From assembly GCF_004358325.1 (NCBI RefSeq), contig NZ_CP037940.1:2108001-2172000 (forward strand): a DNA stretch of 64,000 nucleotides, written 5' to 3'. Source of the DNA: Periweissella cryptocerci (GTDB taxonomy: Bacteria > Bacillota > Bacilli > Lactobacillales > Lactobacillaceae). Of this stretch, positions 10,334 to 19,964 are shown piece by piece. Both the position numbers and the translations under genes were made by a program. The notes beneath the pieces are model-generated. The model saw only the letters and a program-made list of their open reading frames with translations, was not told the DNA's origin and ran no database searches. Numbering within the stretch: position 1 is the stretch's first letter; the number at the start of each line of letters is the position of its first letter.

Positions 10334-12322
10334 ATGGATATGCAGAAACATTATAAATTATATAAAGCCGGTAAAATGTGGGTGATTGCTGCTTTGGGTA
10401 CGCTCGCCGTGCTCGGTGGGGTCATTGCGCCTAGCTTGGGACAAACAAATCAAGTGGCGGCAGCTCAAAAGGTAACCGCTAATTTAGATAAGGTCTATCA
10501 CAACCAAAAAGTTGTTGCCGGAACCGCTACTAAGGGCGCAACCGTCAAAGCCTTTGAAATTAAGAAAAATGGCAAAGCAGTCCTCATTGGGAAAACAAAG
10601 GCTAAGACCAATGGTAAATTTACAATAAAAGATACTGGTAAAGATCAAATTCGGCTAGGAGAACGTATTCGGATTGCCGCAACGAAATCTTCTGCACCTC
10701 GGGTTGTACGCTCCCGTGCCGTGCGTAATTCACATGCGGGTATGAAATTTCAGATTAAGTCCAAGACCGTTAAAGTCGGGGAACATAAGGTAGTCGGTAA
10801 GGCTTTGCCAGGCACAAAAGTTGCGATTGCCTACACTGATTCACATGGTCACCGTATTACGGCGTGGACGATGACCAACAGTAAGAGTAACTGGCGCATT
10901 GCGGTTCACAACTTGAAAGCTGGTAAGCACATTGACCTCAGAGCGACTAATGCTAAATCAGGCGGTAATAGGTTTACTAATAACGGAATTCACGTGGTGG
11001 CTAAACCAGCTAAACCGGCTAAACCGACCAAGCCAGCTAAGCCAACTGTGCCAACAAAGCCAACTACACCAACACCTGAAGTTCAAAAAACAACTATCAG
11101 GACAGTGATTGGTAACGGCCCCGTTAATGCCTTAATCATTCAAGCGCTTGGTTTGGAAACGCAGGCGGATAAGAAACAACCCGTGGCTGACGTAGTTGAT
11201 GTCTTAGCCAAAAAGGAAGTTTTGAACTTTAATGACACACCTATTACGAATGATTTGATCAAACAATTAGTCGCTAATGCTGCTAATTTGCCCGGCATTA
11301 CGACCTTGAACATGCATGGCGAATTCAATATTGCGCGTACTTACGCGGATTCAGTTCTGCAAGCAAACACTGGTTGGAAAAGTGAAACTGATTTGGCTGG
11401 GGTGAGCTTAAAGGCCTTTGCCAATTTAATGACCATTAATGCCAGTCACGCAAATCTGTCGAACTCGCAATTCCGAACTTTGGCTAATTTGGCGCAAAAC
11501 AATAAGATTGAAACCTTGAACCTTAGTTCTAACAAGAGTAGCGATTTTTTGATTGATGGTAACGTTGCGAGCGATATTGCCTTGCTTACCGGGTTAAAGA
11601 ATTTGGATCTTTCAAGTAACCAAATTTGTAACGCAAACAAATTATCTGGTGAAAGTGCGAATGCCAATGCGTTTGGTACCTGGGACGAGTATGCTTGGGC
11701 CGGAAGCATGAGTGAGTTACACTTGCAAAATGTTAACTTACGCAATATGGTGCTTAGTGATAGTGAAACGGAGCTGGGACAAGAACAACGTGACCAAACC
11801 TTCGTGGCCTTTTTAGATGGATTCTTTAAATATACTGGTGACGAAGGAAACTATTTGTCAGCTAGCTCGGCATTACAAGGAGCAACGGTTGATGTCACGT
11901 ACTCACGCCTCACTGAAAACATTCAGTATCACATATATGCCGATATCGAACGGCAAACAAATACTGATTTTAAAATTAATTGGCGTGGTCTATTAGATAA
12001 TGGAGAATTTTTCGCCGAATCTCCGATAGGAACAATTGACAGTGGAAATTTTGTTATTAAAGGAAAATTGAAAACGAATGTTGAGAATCTTGGATTCCAA
12101 GTGTACGACGATAGTAGTGACGGATTCCACGCTCTTTTGGCGGTTGATTCTGAGATGATTGATTTTGATCCCGAAACTAAGGCATTTACACTCACGCTGC
12201 CACTCGATGTATACGATCTTAGCGTGTTTAATCTTTATGGGAGTGAGCTTTATCTCGAAGTATTTTCAAGCGAAGCGCAAGTCGGCTACGCATACATTGA
12301 TACGTCTGCTCTAGTAAACTAA
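10334..12322 (+). CDS. Surface protein with KxYKxGKxW signal and leucine-rich repeats
   Basis: 662 residues from the ATG at 10334; an upstream in-frame TTG lacks an SD, whereas TTGGAG precedes this ATG. Residues 8-16 read KLYKAGKMW, an exact KxYKxGKxW motif, followed by a hydrophobic stretch: the long signal peptide class often found on serine-rich or glucan-binding surface proteins. Then come two Ig-like/Big-type modules (about 40-215) and a Lys-Pro-Ala/Thr linker at about 226-250. A leucine-rich-repeat region follows (about 320-470; LKNLDLSSNQI, IETLNLSSNKS), then a C-terminal beta-rich domain. No LPXTG is seen. Internalin-like binding is possible; the ligand is unknown. Whether an accessory SecA2/Asp system exists lies outside this window. 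Confidence 0.8.
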   Translation: MDMQKHYKLYKAGKMWVIAALGTLAVLGGVIAPSLGQTNQVAAAQKVTANLDKVYHNQKVVAGTATKGATVKAFEIKKNGKAVLIGKTKAKTNGKFTIKDTGKDQIRLGERIRIAATKSSAPRVVRSRAVRNSHAGMKFQIKSKTVKVGEHKVVGKALPGTKVAIAYTDSHGHRITAWTMTNSKSNWRIAVHNLKAGKHIDLRATNAKSGGNRFTNNGIHVVAKPAKPAKPTKPAKPTVPTKPTTPTPEVQKTTIRTVIGNGPVNALIIQALGLETQADKKQPVADVVDVLAKKEVLNFNDTPITNDLIKQLVANAANLPGITTLNMHGEFNIARTYADSVLQANTGWKSETDLAGVSLKAFANLMTINASHANLSNSQFRTLANLAQNNKIETLNLSSNKSSDFLIDGNVASDIALLTGLKNLDLSSNQICNANKLSGESANANAFGTWDEYAWAGSMSELHLQNVNLRNMVLSDSETELGQEQRDQTFVAFLDGFFKYTGDEGNYLSASSALQGATVDVTYSRLTENIQYHIYADIERQTNTDFKINWRGLLDNGEFFAESPIGTIDSGNFVIKGKLKTNVENLGFQVYDDSSDGFHALLAVDSEMIDFDPETKAFTLTLPLDVYDLSVFNLYGSELYLEVFSSEAQVGYAYIDTSALVN

Positions 12323-12334
12323 CAACCAACTCAA

Positions 12335-12377
12335 AAACAACCCGCTTTCACCAGTTAAGGTAGAAAGCGGATTGTTT
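12335..12377. terminator. Bidirectional terminator between convergent genes
   Basis: AAACAACCCGCTTTC and GAAAGCGGATTGTTT form a 15-bp stem with one mismatch. It serves both the LRR protein gene and the nuclease gene that converges on it. Confidence 0.8.
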
Positions 12378-12390
12378 ACCGTGGAGAATA

Positions 12391-13548
12391 CTATTCGCGT
12401 AAGGAATGCCGTTTGCCGGCCGCTTCTGCTTGGGCTTGCGTCATAGTGACAACGTTGTTCATATTAGTATTGGCAGGCATATTGTCCTTGCTGTACCAAT
12501 AGACATTGGAATCACCACCACCCGTGACGTAGACGGTAGTTTGTGCGGCAGAATTAGTGGCCGTTACTACGGAACTTGATTTTGCTTTTTTATGAGTTGC
12601 AGCGGGAGAGTTTGTTGATTTAGCTTTTGCGACGGTGTTAGTTGCAGTCCCAGTTGCATAATTAATTTTAGCGTTGGGGCTGTCGTTTTTAAGATAAACG
12701 ACAGTGGCGCCACCGTTACCTTCGTGCTCTAAATCAGAGCCCAGCTTAATTGCAAGTTTATCACCAGACTGGTCATAGCCAACGTATGCCAAACGAATTT
12801 CGCGTGGCACTAATTCATTGTCTTTGTACATCGGGGTAACTTGATAATCCAAGCGGTAGTTAGGGTGATTGGCGACCCATGAATCTAGAGCATTCTCGAA
12901 GTACAGCATCGAACCGGCGCGCCCGGAGTCCATACCTTTATAATTACCGGCATTGAAATAAGCTGTTTCAACGACCAAATTACGTGCTTCGTCATTTAAG
13001 CCAGAAAACTGATAGCCGACCAGATGTCCACGGTTCATTAACCACGCGCGCTTAGTTACTCCGTCCTTAGTATAGTAGAAGTTATAGTTGTGCCAGCCAG
13101 CGGGGTTGAGCGTCAATGCTTCACGCTTTTTACCTGCCTGATCAGGTTCTTCACTATTGTTCAACTGGATGTGTGAATCAACAGCACGGCCATACTGATC
13201 GAGACTGGCCATTTCCATTTGTCGTTTGTTTTTGTAGTTTAATGGTTCTTGATTAGCAACGGTGGTTAAGCCGTTGTGTGAATTGAAACTAGTTGATAAT
13301 TGAGTAGTTGATTTTTTAGGTTGTTGAGAAGTCGCGGTACTACTAGAACTTGAAGCGCTGGAGCTATTACTTGTTTGACTGGAGGTACTGCTACTTTTGC
13401 TGATTTTAGATGACGTGACGTGACTTTCAGCCGAGTCTTTAGCGGTATCTTGGGCACAGCCAGACAAACTCGTCAGCAAGAATAAACCACAGAGGGCGGT
13501 AATGAAAGCTGTGAAACGATAGCGCGCATGATATTTAGATTTTTGCAT
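12391..13548 (-). CDS. EndA-like DNA/RNA non-specific endonuclease, lipoprotein
   Basis: 385 residues. The signal peptide has lipobox LSGC (Cys31), followed by a Ser-rich linker (about 40-85). The nuclease domain (about 90-285) contains the RGH core of the DRGH-type beta-beta-alpha-metal nucleases in MNRGHLVGYQFSG near 171, with the downstream Asn-containing ARNLVVETAYFN. The C-terminal module (VYVTGGGDSNVYWYS...NNVVTMTQAQAEAAGKRHSL) is a recurrent tail of such nucleases in lactobacilli. Membrane-anchored nucleases of this family degrade extracellular DNA for nutrients or process DNA for uptake; no competence genes lie nearby, so the role is open. It converges on the LRR gene. Confidence 0.87.
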   Translation of the reverse strand: MQKSKYHARYRFTAFITALCGLFLLTSLSGCAQDTAKDSAESHVTSSKISKSSSTSSQTSNSSSASSSSSTATSQQPKKSTTQLSTSFNSHNGLTTVANQEPLNYKNKRQMEMASLDQYGRAVDSHIQLNNSEEPDQAGKKREALTLNPAGWHNYNFYYTKDGVTKRAWLMNRGHLVGYQFSGLNDEARNLVVETAYFNAGNYKGMDSGRAGSMLYFENALDSWVANHPNYRLDYQVTPMYKDNELVPREIRLAYVGYDQSGDKLAIKLGSDLEHEGNGGATVVYLKNDSPNAKINYATGTATNTVAKAKSTNSPAATHKKAKSSSVVTATNSAAQTTVYVTGGGDSNVYWYSKDNMPANTNMNNVVTMTQAQAEAAGKRHSLRE

Positions 13549-13673
13549 AATCTTTTCCTACTTTCGGTATATTATCCCTAATATCCCAATTATTACATGG
13601 CACGAGTATGACTCAATTATAACAATAATTATAAAAATCTCGAAAAAATGAGATTGCCTTTGGTGTAATAAAG

Positions 13674-13722
13674 AAAAAACGTTCCAACCACTAGCGAAGT
13701 TGCGAGGGTTAGAACGTTTTTT
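13674..13722 (-). terminator. Terminator of pepF
   Basis: AAAAAACGTTC...GAACGTTTTTT forms a hairpin with an inner CAACC/GGTTA-type extension, T-rich on both strands. It lies just after the pepF stop codon on the minus strand. Confidence 0.8.
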
Positions 13723-13728
13723 AATATA

Positions 13729-15522
13729 CTATTTCAATTCGTCGGTATAAGCAATAATCTGATCAACAGTTTCATCAAGGAACTTAATCGTTTGCTTTAA
13801 TGGTTCGTCAGTTGTAATATCAACACCCGCTTTGGCTGCTAAATCAACTGGTGTGTATTGATCACCGGCTTTGAGGAGTTCGAGCCACCGATCGACGGCT
13901 GGTTGACCTTCTTCACGAACCTTCAAGAAGGCTTGGGTTGAGATGGTCAAACTAGCTGAATATGAGTATGAGTAGAGTCCCATGTAGTAGTGAGATTGAC
14001 GCATCCAAGTTAATTCAGCTCCGTTATTGATTTCGACATCTGAACCCCAGAACTTTTCAAGCACACCACGTTTGATTTCATTGAGTTTGGCAGCATCGAA
14101 ACTTTCGCCGTTATCAATTAACGTGTAAACTTCGCGTTGGAAGGCAGCTTCGAGTAAGTGCGTCACAAAGTTGTGGTAGTACGTGTTCGTCAACATTTTA
14201 ACGAGCGCCGCACGCTTTGAACGAGCATCATCAGCACTTGCTTGTAGTGAGTTAGCTAGGAGCAATTCGTTAAAGGTTGATGGGGCTTCTGACACGTAAG
14301 TCGCAGGGAAGTCTCCTAAAATCGAGTTGTTGGCTTCTGATAAAATCATGTGGCCGTTGTGCCCGAGTTCATGAATTAACGTAAAGACGTCAGCCATTTC
14401 ATCAGTCCAAGTCATTAAAATATAAGGGTGGATGCCGAATGCTTTGGTTGCGAAACCACCAGATTCTTTACCGGCATTTTGTGCGAAATCAACCCAGCGT
14501 TCAGCGTAGGCAGGCATAATCATATCGTGATAAGACGCACCCAAAGTACTGATTGCATCGCTAACCAGTTGCTTAGATTCTTCAATGGTTACCTTAGGAT
14601 TGAAGTCTGGATCAAGGTCGATTTGGAGGTCGGCGAACGTTACTTTGTCGAGACCGCGGACTTCCTTGATGTGGTTCACGTATTTACGCATAACTGGCGC
14701 TAACCAGTTCATAATGCCATCAATTTGGCGGTCAAATAATGAACGATCCACCTCATCACCGACTAACAGGTAATCAATGACGGAGTCAAAACCACGTAAA
14801 GTTGCAATGCGCTTTTCAGTGGCGACTTGGTTGTAATAAGTTGAAGCAACGGTGTTTTGGTACTTAGCTAAGCCATCATAGAAAGCCTTGCTAGCTGCCC
14901 GCCGTAAGTCAGTATCGGGTGAGTATTGGTAGCGATTTTCATACAGCACAAATGACATTGGGTATTCAACACCATTGACCGTAATAGGGTCATAGGCAAG
15001 ATCAGCGGAGCGAACTTGACCATAAGTATTTTCAGCAGAATAGAGTGAGGGTGAAAGTTGCGCAAGGGCAGCTTCAACGTCAGGGCTTAATTGGTGAGCT
15101 TTCTTTTCTTTAGTGTGGCGAATATATGAAGCAAATTTGGGCGCATCCGTTGCAATTGCATCTAAGATGGCGACGTCCGCATTAACTAACGCGTCATCAA
15201 AGAACGTGAGCTTAGCGGCATTTACTGATAATAATTCATCAGTTGCCCGTAATAATTGTGCCGCGGCACTGTCCGTGATATCAGTCGATTGAGGTAAAAA
15301 TGCATAGTGAATTAACAGACTGCTCTTTTGTTCAAGAAGTTCAAAATCACCTAGTGCAGTAATGAAATCGGAACTAGTCTTTAATTGGTCAGTGTATTTG
15401 GTAATGAAGGCCTCGACTAAATTGAGATATAATTCACGGTCGACGTTGAATGCGGCATCATCAGGATAAATATCGTGAACATTCCATGTTTCGGCAACGG
15501 GTACTTTGTTTCTGGCTTGCAT
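13729..15522 (-). CDS. pepF: Oligoendopeptidase F, M3 metallopeptidase
   Basis: Cytoplasmic zinc endopeptidase that cuts peptides of roughly 7-17 residues, part of peptide recycling in lactic acid bacteria. 597 residues, the normal length. The zinc motif HELGH is at about 383-387 (LIHELGHNGHMIL), with the third ligand expected in YVSEAPSTFNELLL just downstream. The N-terminal prodomain-like helical region includes the VPVAETWNVHDIYPDD start. SD AAGGAG lies before the ATG. The gene is monocistronic with its own terminator. Confidence 0.93.
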   Translation of the reverse strand: MQARNKVPVAETWNVHDIYPDDAAFNVDRELYLNLVEAFITKYTDQLKTSSDFITALGDFELLEQKSSLLIHYAFLPQSTDITDSAAAQLLRATDELLSVNAAKLTFFDDALVNADVAILDAIATDAPKFASYIRHTKEKKAHQLSPDVEAALAQLSPSLYSAENTYGQVRSADLAYDPITVNGVEYPMSFVLYENRYQYSPDTDLRRAASKAFYDGLAKYQNTVASTYYNQVATEKRIATLRGFDSVIDYLLVGDEVDRSLFDRQIDGIMNWLAPVMRKYVNHIKEVRGLDKVTFADLQIDLDPDFNPKVTIEESKQLVSDAISTLGASYHDMIMPAYAERWVDFAQNAGKESGGFATKAFGIHPYILMTWTDEMADVFTLIHELGHNGHMILSEANNSILGDFPATYVSEAPSTFNELLLANSLQASADDARSKRAALVKMLTNTYYHNFVTHLLEAAFQREVYTLIDNGESFDAAKLNEIKRGVLEKFWGSDVEINNGAELTWMRQSHYYMGLYSYSYSASLTISTQAFLKVREEGQPAVDRWLELLKAGDQYTPVDLAAKAGVDITTDEPLKQTIKFLDETVDQIIAYTDELK

Positions 15523-15712
15523 ATTGAGCTCCTTTTTGAAAATAAATTATTAATAGTATATCACTTTTTCTCATTGAATTGTAATGATAGTTTACACTAA
15601 CACTGAGAGGAAACCACAGATTGTTGAATTAAATGGATAACCTAAAAAATAGTACAAGACAAGCTTTCTAAGCTGGCATAAAATATAGGAAAAGCATTAA
15701 GAAGGAGCGAGT

Positions 15713-16570
15713 ATGAATTATATTATTTCAGATACCCATTTCAATCATGAAAAAATCTTGTACTTTGATAAATCGCGGGCTGACAGCTTGCAGGCATTGG
15801 GCATTGAACCCACGGTTGCGAAGATGGATGCCTATCTCGAACAAACTTGGAACGAAACTGTGACGGATGCTGATACGGTTTATTTTCTAGGTGACTTAGG
15901 GATGTTTCGTAAAAAGCAGGACTTCGTAGCTCAATTGGCCCGGTTAAATGGTCAGAAAGTCTTTTTCAAAGGTAATCATGATCATTCTGATCAAATAAAA
16001 GCTGCATTGAAAGCACCAGAAACTAAGATTGTTGAATATGTTGAAACTGCGAAAGCCCTGAAAATCAACGGAGTTCAAGTCTGGATGAGTCATTATGCGA
16101 TTGATTTACCATATCCAATTTTGTCTGTACACGGGCATATTCATGAAGCTGAATATCAACGCGCGGGAATGGTTAATCTGTCACTTGATTCAGCATTCAT
16201 GCAGACGCGTAAGTTTGGCCAACCAATTAGTTTTGATGAGTTAACGCCAGAATTAGTAACGCGTGTGGCCGCGATTGAAACTGAGTACGCGGTTGAATCA
16301 GAGAATAAACGGTTTGATCGCTCAATTGAACGGGCATTTGATGAAACAATCACGATTAACAAACCAACCGCTGGGCAACGCCATGAACTAGCATTGCTGG
16401 TGGAATATCTCAATAGTCACGACTTAACTTATGGTGACGTCTTAGCAAAATATGATATTCCAAACGTTGATCGAGTATTATCAACCGATGAAAAAGCTGC
16501 GGTAGCACAAACTGGTTTTGAATTTGAAAAGCAAACGGGCTTAGCTGGTAATCCTGGTAGGCACGAATAG
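15713..16570 (+). CDS. Calcineurin-like metallophosphoesterase
   Basis: 285 residues. The dimetal phosphoesterase motifs appear in order: SDTHFNH (about 6-12), FLGDLG near 60, GNHDHSD near 92, MSHYA near 126 and SVHGHIHE near 140. The catalytic domain ends near 180; the remaining ~105 residues form a family-specific tail of unknown role (AGQRHELALLVEYLNSHDLTYGD). Some homologues are known from phages and plasmids, but nothing phage-like lies around this gene. Substrate unknown. SD AGAAGGAG precedes the ATG; a terminator follows. Confidence 0.85.
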   Translation: MNYIISDTHFNHEKILYFDKSRADSLQALGIEPTVAKMDAYLEQTWNETVTDADTVYFLGDLGMFRKKQDFVAQLARLNGQKVFFKGNHDHSDQIKAALKAPETKIVEYVETAKALKINGVQVWMSHYAIDLPYPILSVHGHIHEAEYQRAGMVNLSLDSAFMQTRKFGQPISFDELTPELVTRVAAIETEYAVESENKRFDRSIERAFDETITINKPTAGQRHELALLVEYLNSHDLTYGDVLAKYDIPNVDRVLSTDEKAAVAQTGFEFEKQTGLAGNPGRHE

Positions 16571-16601
16571 AGATATAAATCTGTATCTTTTGTTGCACGT
16601 T

Positions 16602-16652
16602 AATAAGCCTGATTTCGACCTTAAAATAAGGAGAAATCAGGCTTATTTTTTT
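16602..16652 (+). terminator. Terminator of the phosphoesterase gene
   Basis: AATAAGCCTGATTTC pairs perfectly with GAAATCAGGCTTATT, followed by T-rich sequence. Confidence 0.85.
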
Positions 16653-16714
16653 GCCGGGACAAAGGTATATCTCAGTCTCGATGTGGGTAATACATGGCTT
16701 TTATTCGTAACTCT

Positions 16715-18151
16715 TTACTCAACGGTATGATGAATCGAATTGCGCAGCACGACACCGTGTTCTTTTGTCCGTGAGTTGATAATGATTTCTTCAACCCGGA
16801 AGATATGTTCGAGCTGTTCAGCAGTGAAGAGAGCCGAAGCAATTGCCAACTGACGTAAAGGTAAACCGGTTTTTAAGGATTCTTTGGCCAGTTTTGCAGC
16901 CGCATTGTAGCCAATAATTGGCGCCATTGCGGTGGCGTAACTCGATGAAAAATCAATATCATGGGCTAATTGTTCGGCGTTATAAGTAATGCCGACAATG
17001 GCGTTTTCTCGCAGAGTTTTCATGGCGTGAGTTAAGTGATTAATTGAAGCGATAAGCCGGTAGAAGATAACTGGTTCAAAGGCGTTTAATTCTAGTTGGC
17101 CAGCTTCGACGGCTGCCGTAACCGTGGCATCATTACCGATAACTTCAAAGGCAACCTGATTGACGACCTCGGGAATGACCGGATTAACTTTACCTGGCAT
17201 GATGGAACTACCAGCTTGGCGCGCGGGCAAGTTAATTTCGTTTAAACCAGAACGTGGGCCGGAACTCAACAGGCGCAAGTCATTGGCCATTTTTGATAAA
17301 TTAACGGCCAATGTTTTTAAACTACCTGAGAAAACGATGAATGCATCTAGGTTCTGGGTGGCATCGAATAAATCGTGGGCTTGTTTAAGTGGTAAATTCG
17401 TCAGCTTTGCCAGTTCACTGATAATGTTTTCGTGGTAAATGGCGCTAACATTAATGCCGGAGCCGATTGCAGAGCCACCGAGGTTTAGTGGGTACAAGCC
17501 TTCTGCCGCAATTTCGATACGGTGGGCATCACGTCGTAAGGGTTTTAAGAAAGCGTGGAAGGTGTTACCCAAAGTAGTGGGAACCGCGTCTTGGAGCTGC
17601 GTGCGGCCCATTTTGTAGACGTCAGCAAATTCATCGGCTTTATCACCAAGCGCATCAATTAATGCACTGAGTTCACGTTGCAAAGGTTCCAACAGGTGAA
17701 CGAGCGCGAGTTTGCCGGCGCTTGGATAGGCATCATTAGTACTTTGACTCATATTGACGTGATCATTGGGATTAACTAGTTGATAATCACCTTTTTGACC
17801 ACCCAGCAGTTCAATTGCCGTATTAGCAATGACTTCGTTGACGTTCATATTAGTACTAGTGCCAGCTCCACCTTGAATTGGATCGAGGGGGAATTTATTG
17901 GTATCAAATGGTTCTGCGAGTAATTGGTTAGTCGCCTGCACGATAGCGTCGGCAACGTCATCAGCTAAGTTACCTGCCAAATGGTTAGCGACGGCCGCAG
18001 CTTGCTTAATTTCTAGGAATGCCCGAATTAGCTCCGGATTAGTTTGCTCACCAGTAATTGGAAAATTAATCAATGCACGTTGGGTGTGGATACCATAGTA
18101 GGCGTCACTTGGAACTTCAATAGAACCTAATGAATCTTTTTCTAATCGCAT
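16715..18151 (-). CDS. aspA: Aspartate ammonia-lyase
   Basis: Converts L-aspartate to fumarate and ammonia. 478 residues, family length. The N-terminus RLEKDSLGSIEVPSDAYYGIHTQRA and the QLQDAVP segment favour aspartase over fumarase (which has YWGAQTQRS-type residues). The superfamily signature GSSIMPGKVNP carrying the flexible catalytic loop is near 316-326, and NMNVNEVIAN and VNMSQSTNDAYPSA are present. SD GAGGTAAG lies upstream. The gene stands alone. In heterofermenters this could feed fumarate/succinate or ammonia production; that is context only. Fumarate hydratase is the alternative, judged less likely. Confidence 0.88.
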   Translation of the reverse strand: MRLEKDSLGSIEVPSDAYYGIHTQRALINFPITGEQTNPELIRAFLEIKQAAAVANHLAGNLADDVADAIVQATNQLLAEPFDTNKFPLDPIQGGAGTSTNMNVNEVIANTAIELLGGQKGDYQLVNPNDHVNMSQSTNDAYPSAGKLALVHLLEPLQRELSALIDALGDKADEFADVYKMGRTQLQDAVPTTLGNTFHAFLKPLRRDAHRIEIAAEGLYPLNLGGSAIGSGINVSAIYHENIISELAKLTNLPLKQAHDLFDATQNLDAFIVFSGSLKTLAVNLSKMANDLRLLSSGPRSGLNEINLPARQAGSSIMPGKVNPVIPEVVNQVAFEVIGNDATVTAAVEAGQLELNAFEPVIFYRLIASINHLTHAMKTLRENAIVGITYNAEQLAHDIDFSSSYATAMAPIIGYNAAAKLAKESLKTGLPLRQLAIASALFTAEQLEHIFRVEEIIINSRTKEHGVVLRNSIHHTVE

Positions 18152-18473
18152 TTGCTTACCTCGTTGATGGTGTGCTCACAGTCACAGCCAATTTTTTTGG
18201 TGGAATGGATAAAATCATTGAGCGGTGTTGACGTAATTGAAACTTGTAAATTAATTACCCTAATAATGATATTTCGCCTATTATACGATGTTCTTGTGAA
18301 AAGCTCCACATTTGATGTTAATAAAACTAACACGTTCCTGAAAAAATGTAGGAAAGTACGTCAAACTGTCTTATAAAATGGTGGATAACTAATTTTTGTA
18401 AGCCGAATGCAACATGCTTGTTAATATGAAGCGGTACAATAATAACTATTATAAAATTGAGATGAGGAATAGC

Positions 18474-19847
18474 ATGTTTAAAGATATCATTAAAGGGTTA
18501 TTAGCGTTGGCACTTGCGGGAGCTACGTATGCTTATGCAACGAACGTTCACGCCGATACTGTGGCAGATGCCAACCCGATACGAGTGAGTACGAGCCAAT
18601 ACTATACCAAAGTTAGCGCACCCAAAATGGCCGCACGCACTAAACTGACGATTTACCAAACGGCTGATATGAAGAAAAAGATTGGCACAATCACAGCTGG
18701 TAAGTTAATTAAGATTAAACGATTGGTCGTTAATGAAAGCGGAACACCGACCTTTCAAGTGAGTGGCGGCTACATCACAACCGCTAAAGCAAAAGTCATT
18801 GTCCCAAAAGTTACCACTAGTAAAAAATATTTCATTACAAAGCCAGTCAAAGTAGTTACCAAAGCTAAGGTGAAAAGTTATCAAACGGTTGATTTGAAGA
18901 CGAAAAAAGTTCTCATTAAGCGTAATGCAAAGCTAACAGTGAAGGCGATCAGTTGGACGAGTAAGGGCTACCCCAGTTTAAAAACGAACAAAGGGTGGGT
19001 TTCAGGTAAGAAAACTAGTATCAAACTCATTCCAAAATACAAAGCACACGCCCGCGCAGCCAGTGCGTATGATATGACGACCGGGAAGTTTTTGTATACC
19101 AAAAATAGTCATAAGCGTTTGCCCAATGCCTCAACGACCAAGTTAATGACGTTGTATTTAACGTATCAAAAAGTGGCAGACACTAGTGCCACTTGGAACA
19201 CGCAGGTCAAGATTAATAGCCATGTTGCTAAGATGAGTCGTGCCCCTTGGGGTGAAATTCGGATGAAACCTGGTCAACGGTGGACGGTGAAACAATTGTA
19301 TGAAGCCGCGCTAATTCAATCATCCAATGAGGCGGCGACCCAACTTGGAATTTGGGTGGCCGGTTCCAATGCAAAGTTTATTAAAGCGATGAATCAACAA
19401 GCCAAAACGTGGAACTTGAAGGATACGTATTACTACACGTCAACTGGTTTGGACAATGATGACGTGGCGCCATATGGCTTGAAAGTCACTGGCTCAGCGC
19501 GTGCTCGCAATTATTCGTCGGCCTACGACTTAACGATGCTAGCTGATAAATTATTGACCAAATACCCTAAAATTTTGAATACGGCTAAAAAGACGAGTGC
19601 AAAGGTTCAAGGTCACACCGTTAAAACGACCAACAAAATGCTCAAAGGCAAGGCGTACTATCAAAAGTCATTACATGTGGATGGCTTGAAAACGGGTACC
19701 ACACCGGCTGCTGGGCAAGTTTTTGTGGGGACTGGGCAAGTTCCTGGCAAACACCGCTTGATTACAGTCGTGATGCATTCAAGCAATCGTTTTGCTGATA
19801 CAACCAAAATAATGAACAACGTGTACGACCGCTATGTGTTGAACTAA
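18474..19847 (+). CDS. D-alanyl-D-alanine carboxypeptidase (peptidase S11), copy 1
   Basis: Penicillin-binding-type serine enzyme that trims the terminal D-Ala from peptidoglycan stem peptides outside the cell. I chose the ATG at 18474 after GAGGAAT; upstream in-frame ATGs lack an SD. Signal peptide MFKDIIKGLLALALAGATY. An N-terminal part (about 40-190) has two SH3-like units (SQYYTKVSAPKMAARTKLTIY). The catalytic domain shows Ser220-x-x-Lys223 (ASTTK), the SxN motif Ser283-Ser-Asn285 and KTG at 406-408 (LKTGTT). Unlike classical DacA it places the accessory region before the enzyme domain and shows no C-terminal amphipathic helix. A close paralogue follows 117 bp downstream. Confidence 0.9.
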   Translation: MFKDIIKGLLALALAGATYAYATNVHADTVADANPIRVSTSQYYTKVSAPKMAARTKLTIYQTADMKKKIGTITAGKLIKIKRLVVNESGTPTFQVSGGYITTAKAKVIVPKVTTSKKYFITKPVKVVTKAKVKSYQTVDLKTKKVLIKRNAKLTVKAISWTSKGYPSLKTNKGWVSGKKTSIKLIPKYKAHARAASAYDMTTGKFLYTKNSHKRLPNASTTKLMTLYLTYQKVADTSATWNTQVKINSHVAKMSRAPWGEIRMKPGQRWTVKQLYEAALIQSSNEAATQLGIWVAGSNAKFIKAMNQQAKTWNLKDTYYYTSTGLDNDDVAPYGLKVTGSARARNYSSAYDLTMLADKLLTKYPKILNTAKKTSAKVQGHTVKTTNKMLKGKAYYQKSLHVDGLKTGTTPAAGQVFVGTGQVPGKHRLITVVMHSSNRFADTTKIMNNVYDRYVLN

Positions 19848-19964
19848 TAGTTACGGCAGCCTTATACATTAGGTTAACGTTACTGATTGTTTGTAAATGC
19901 CTTTATTGGTTAAAAAGGTTATAATACGTGTAGTATTGAGCAATGATAAAGATTAGAGGTCACT

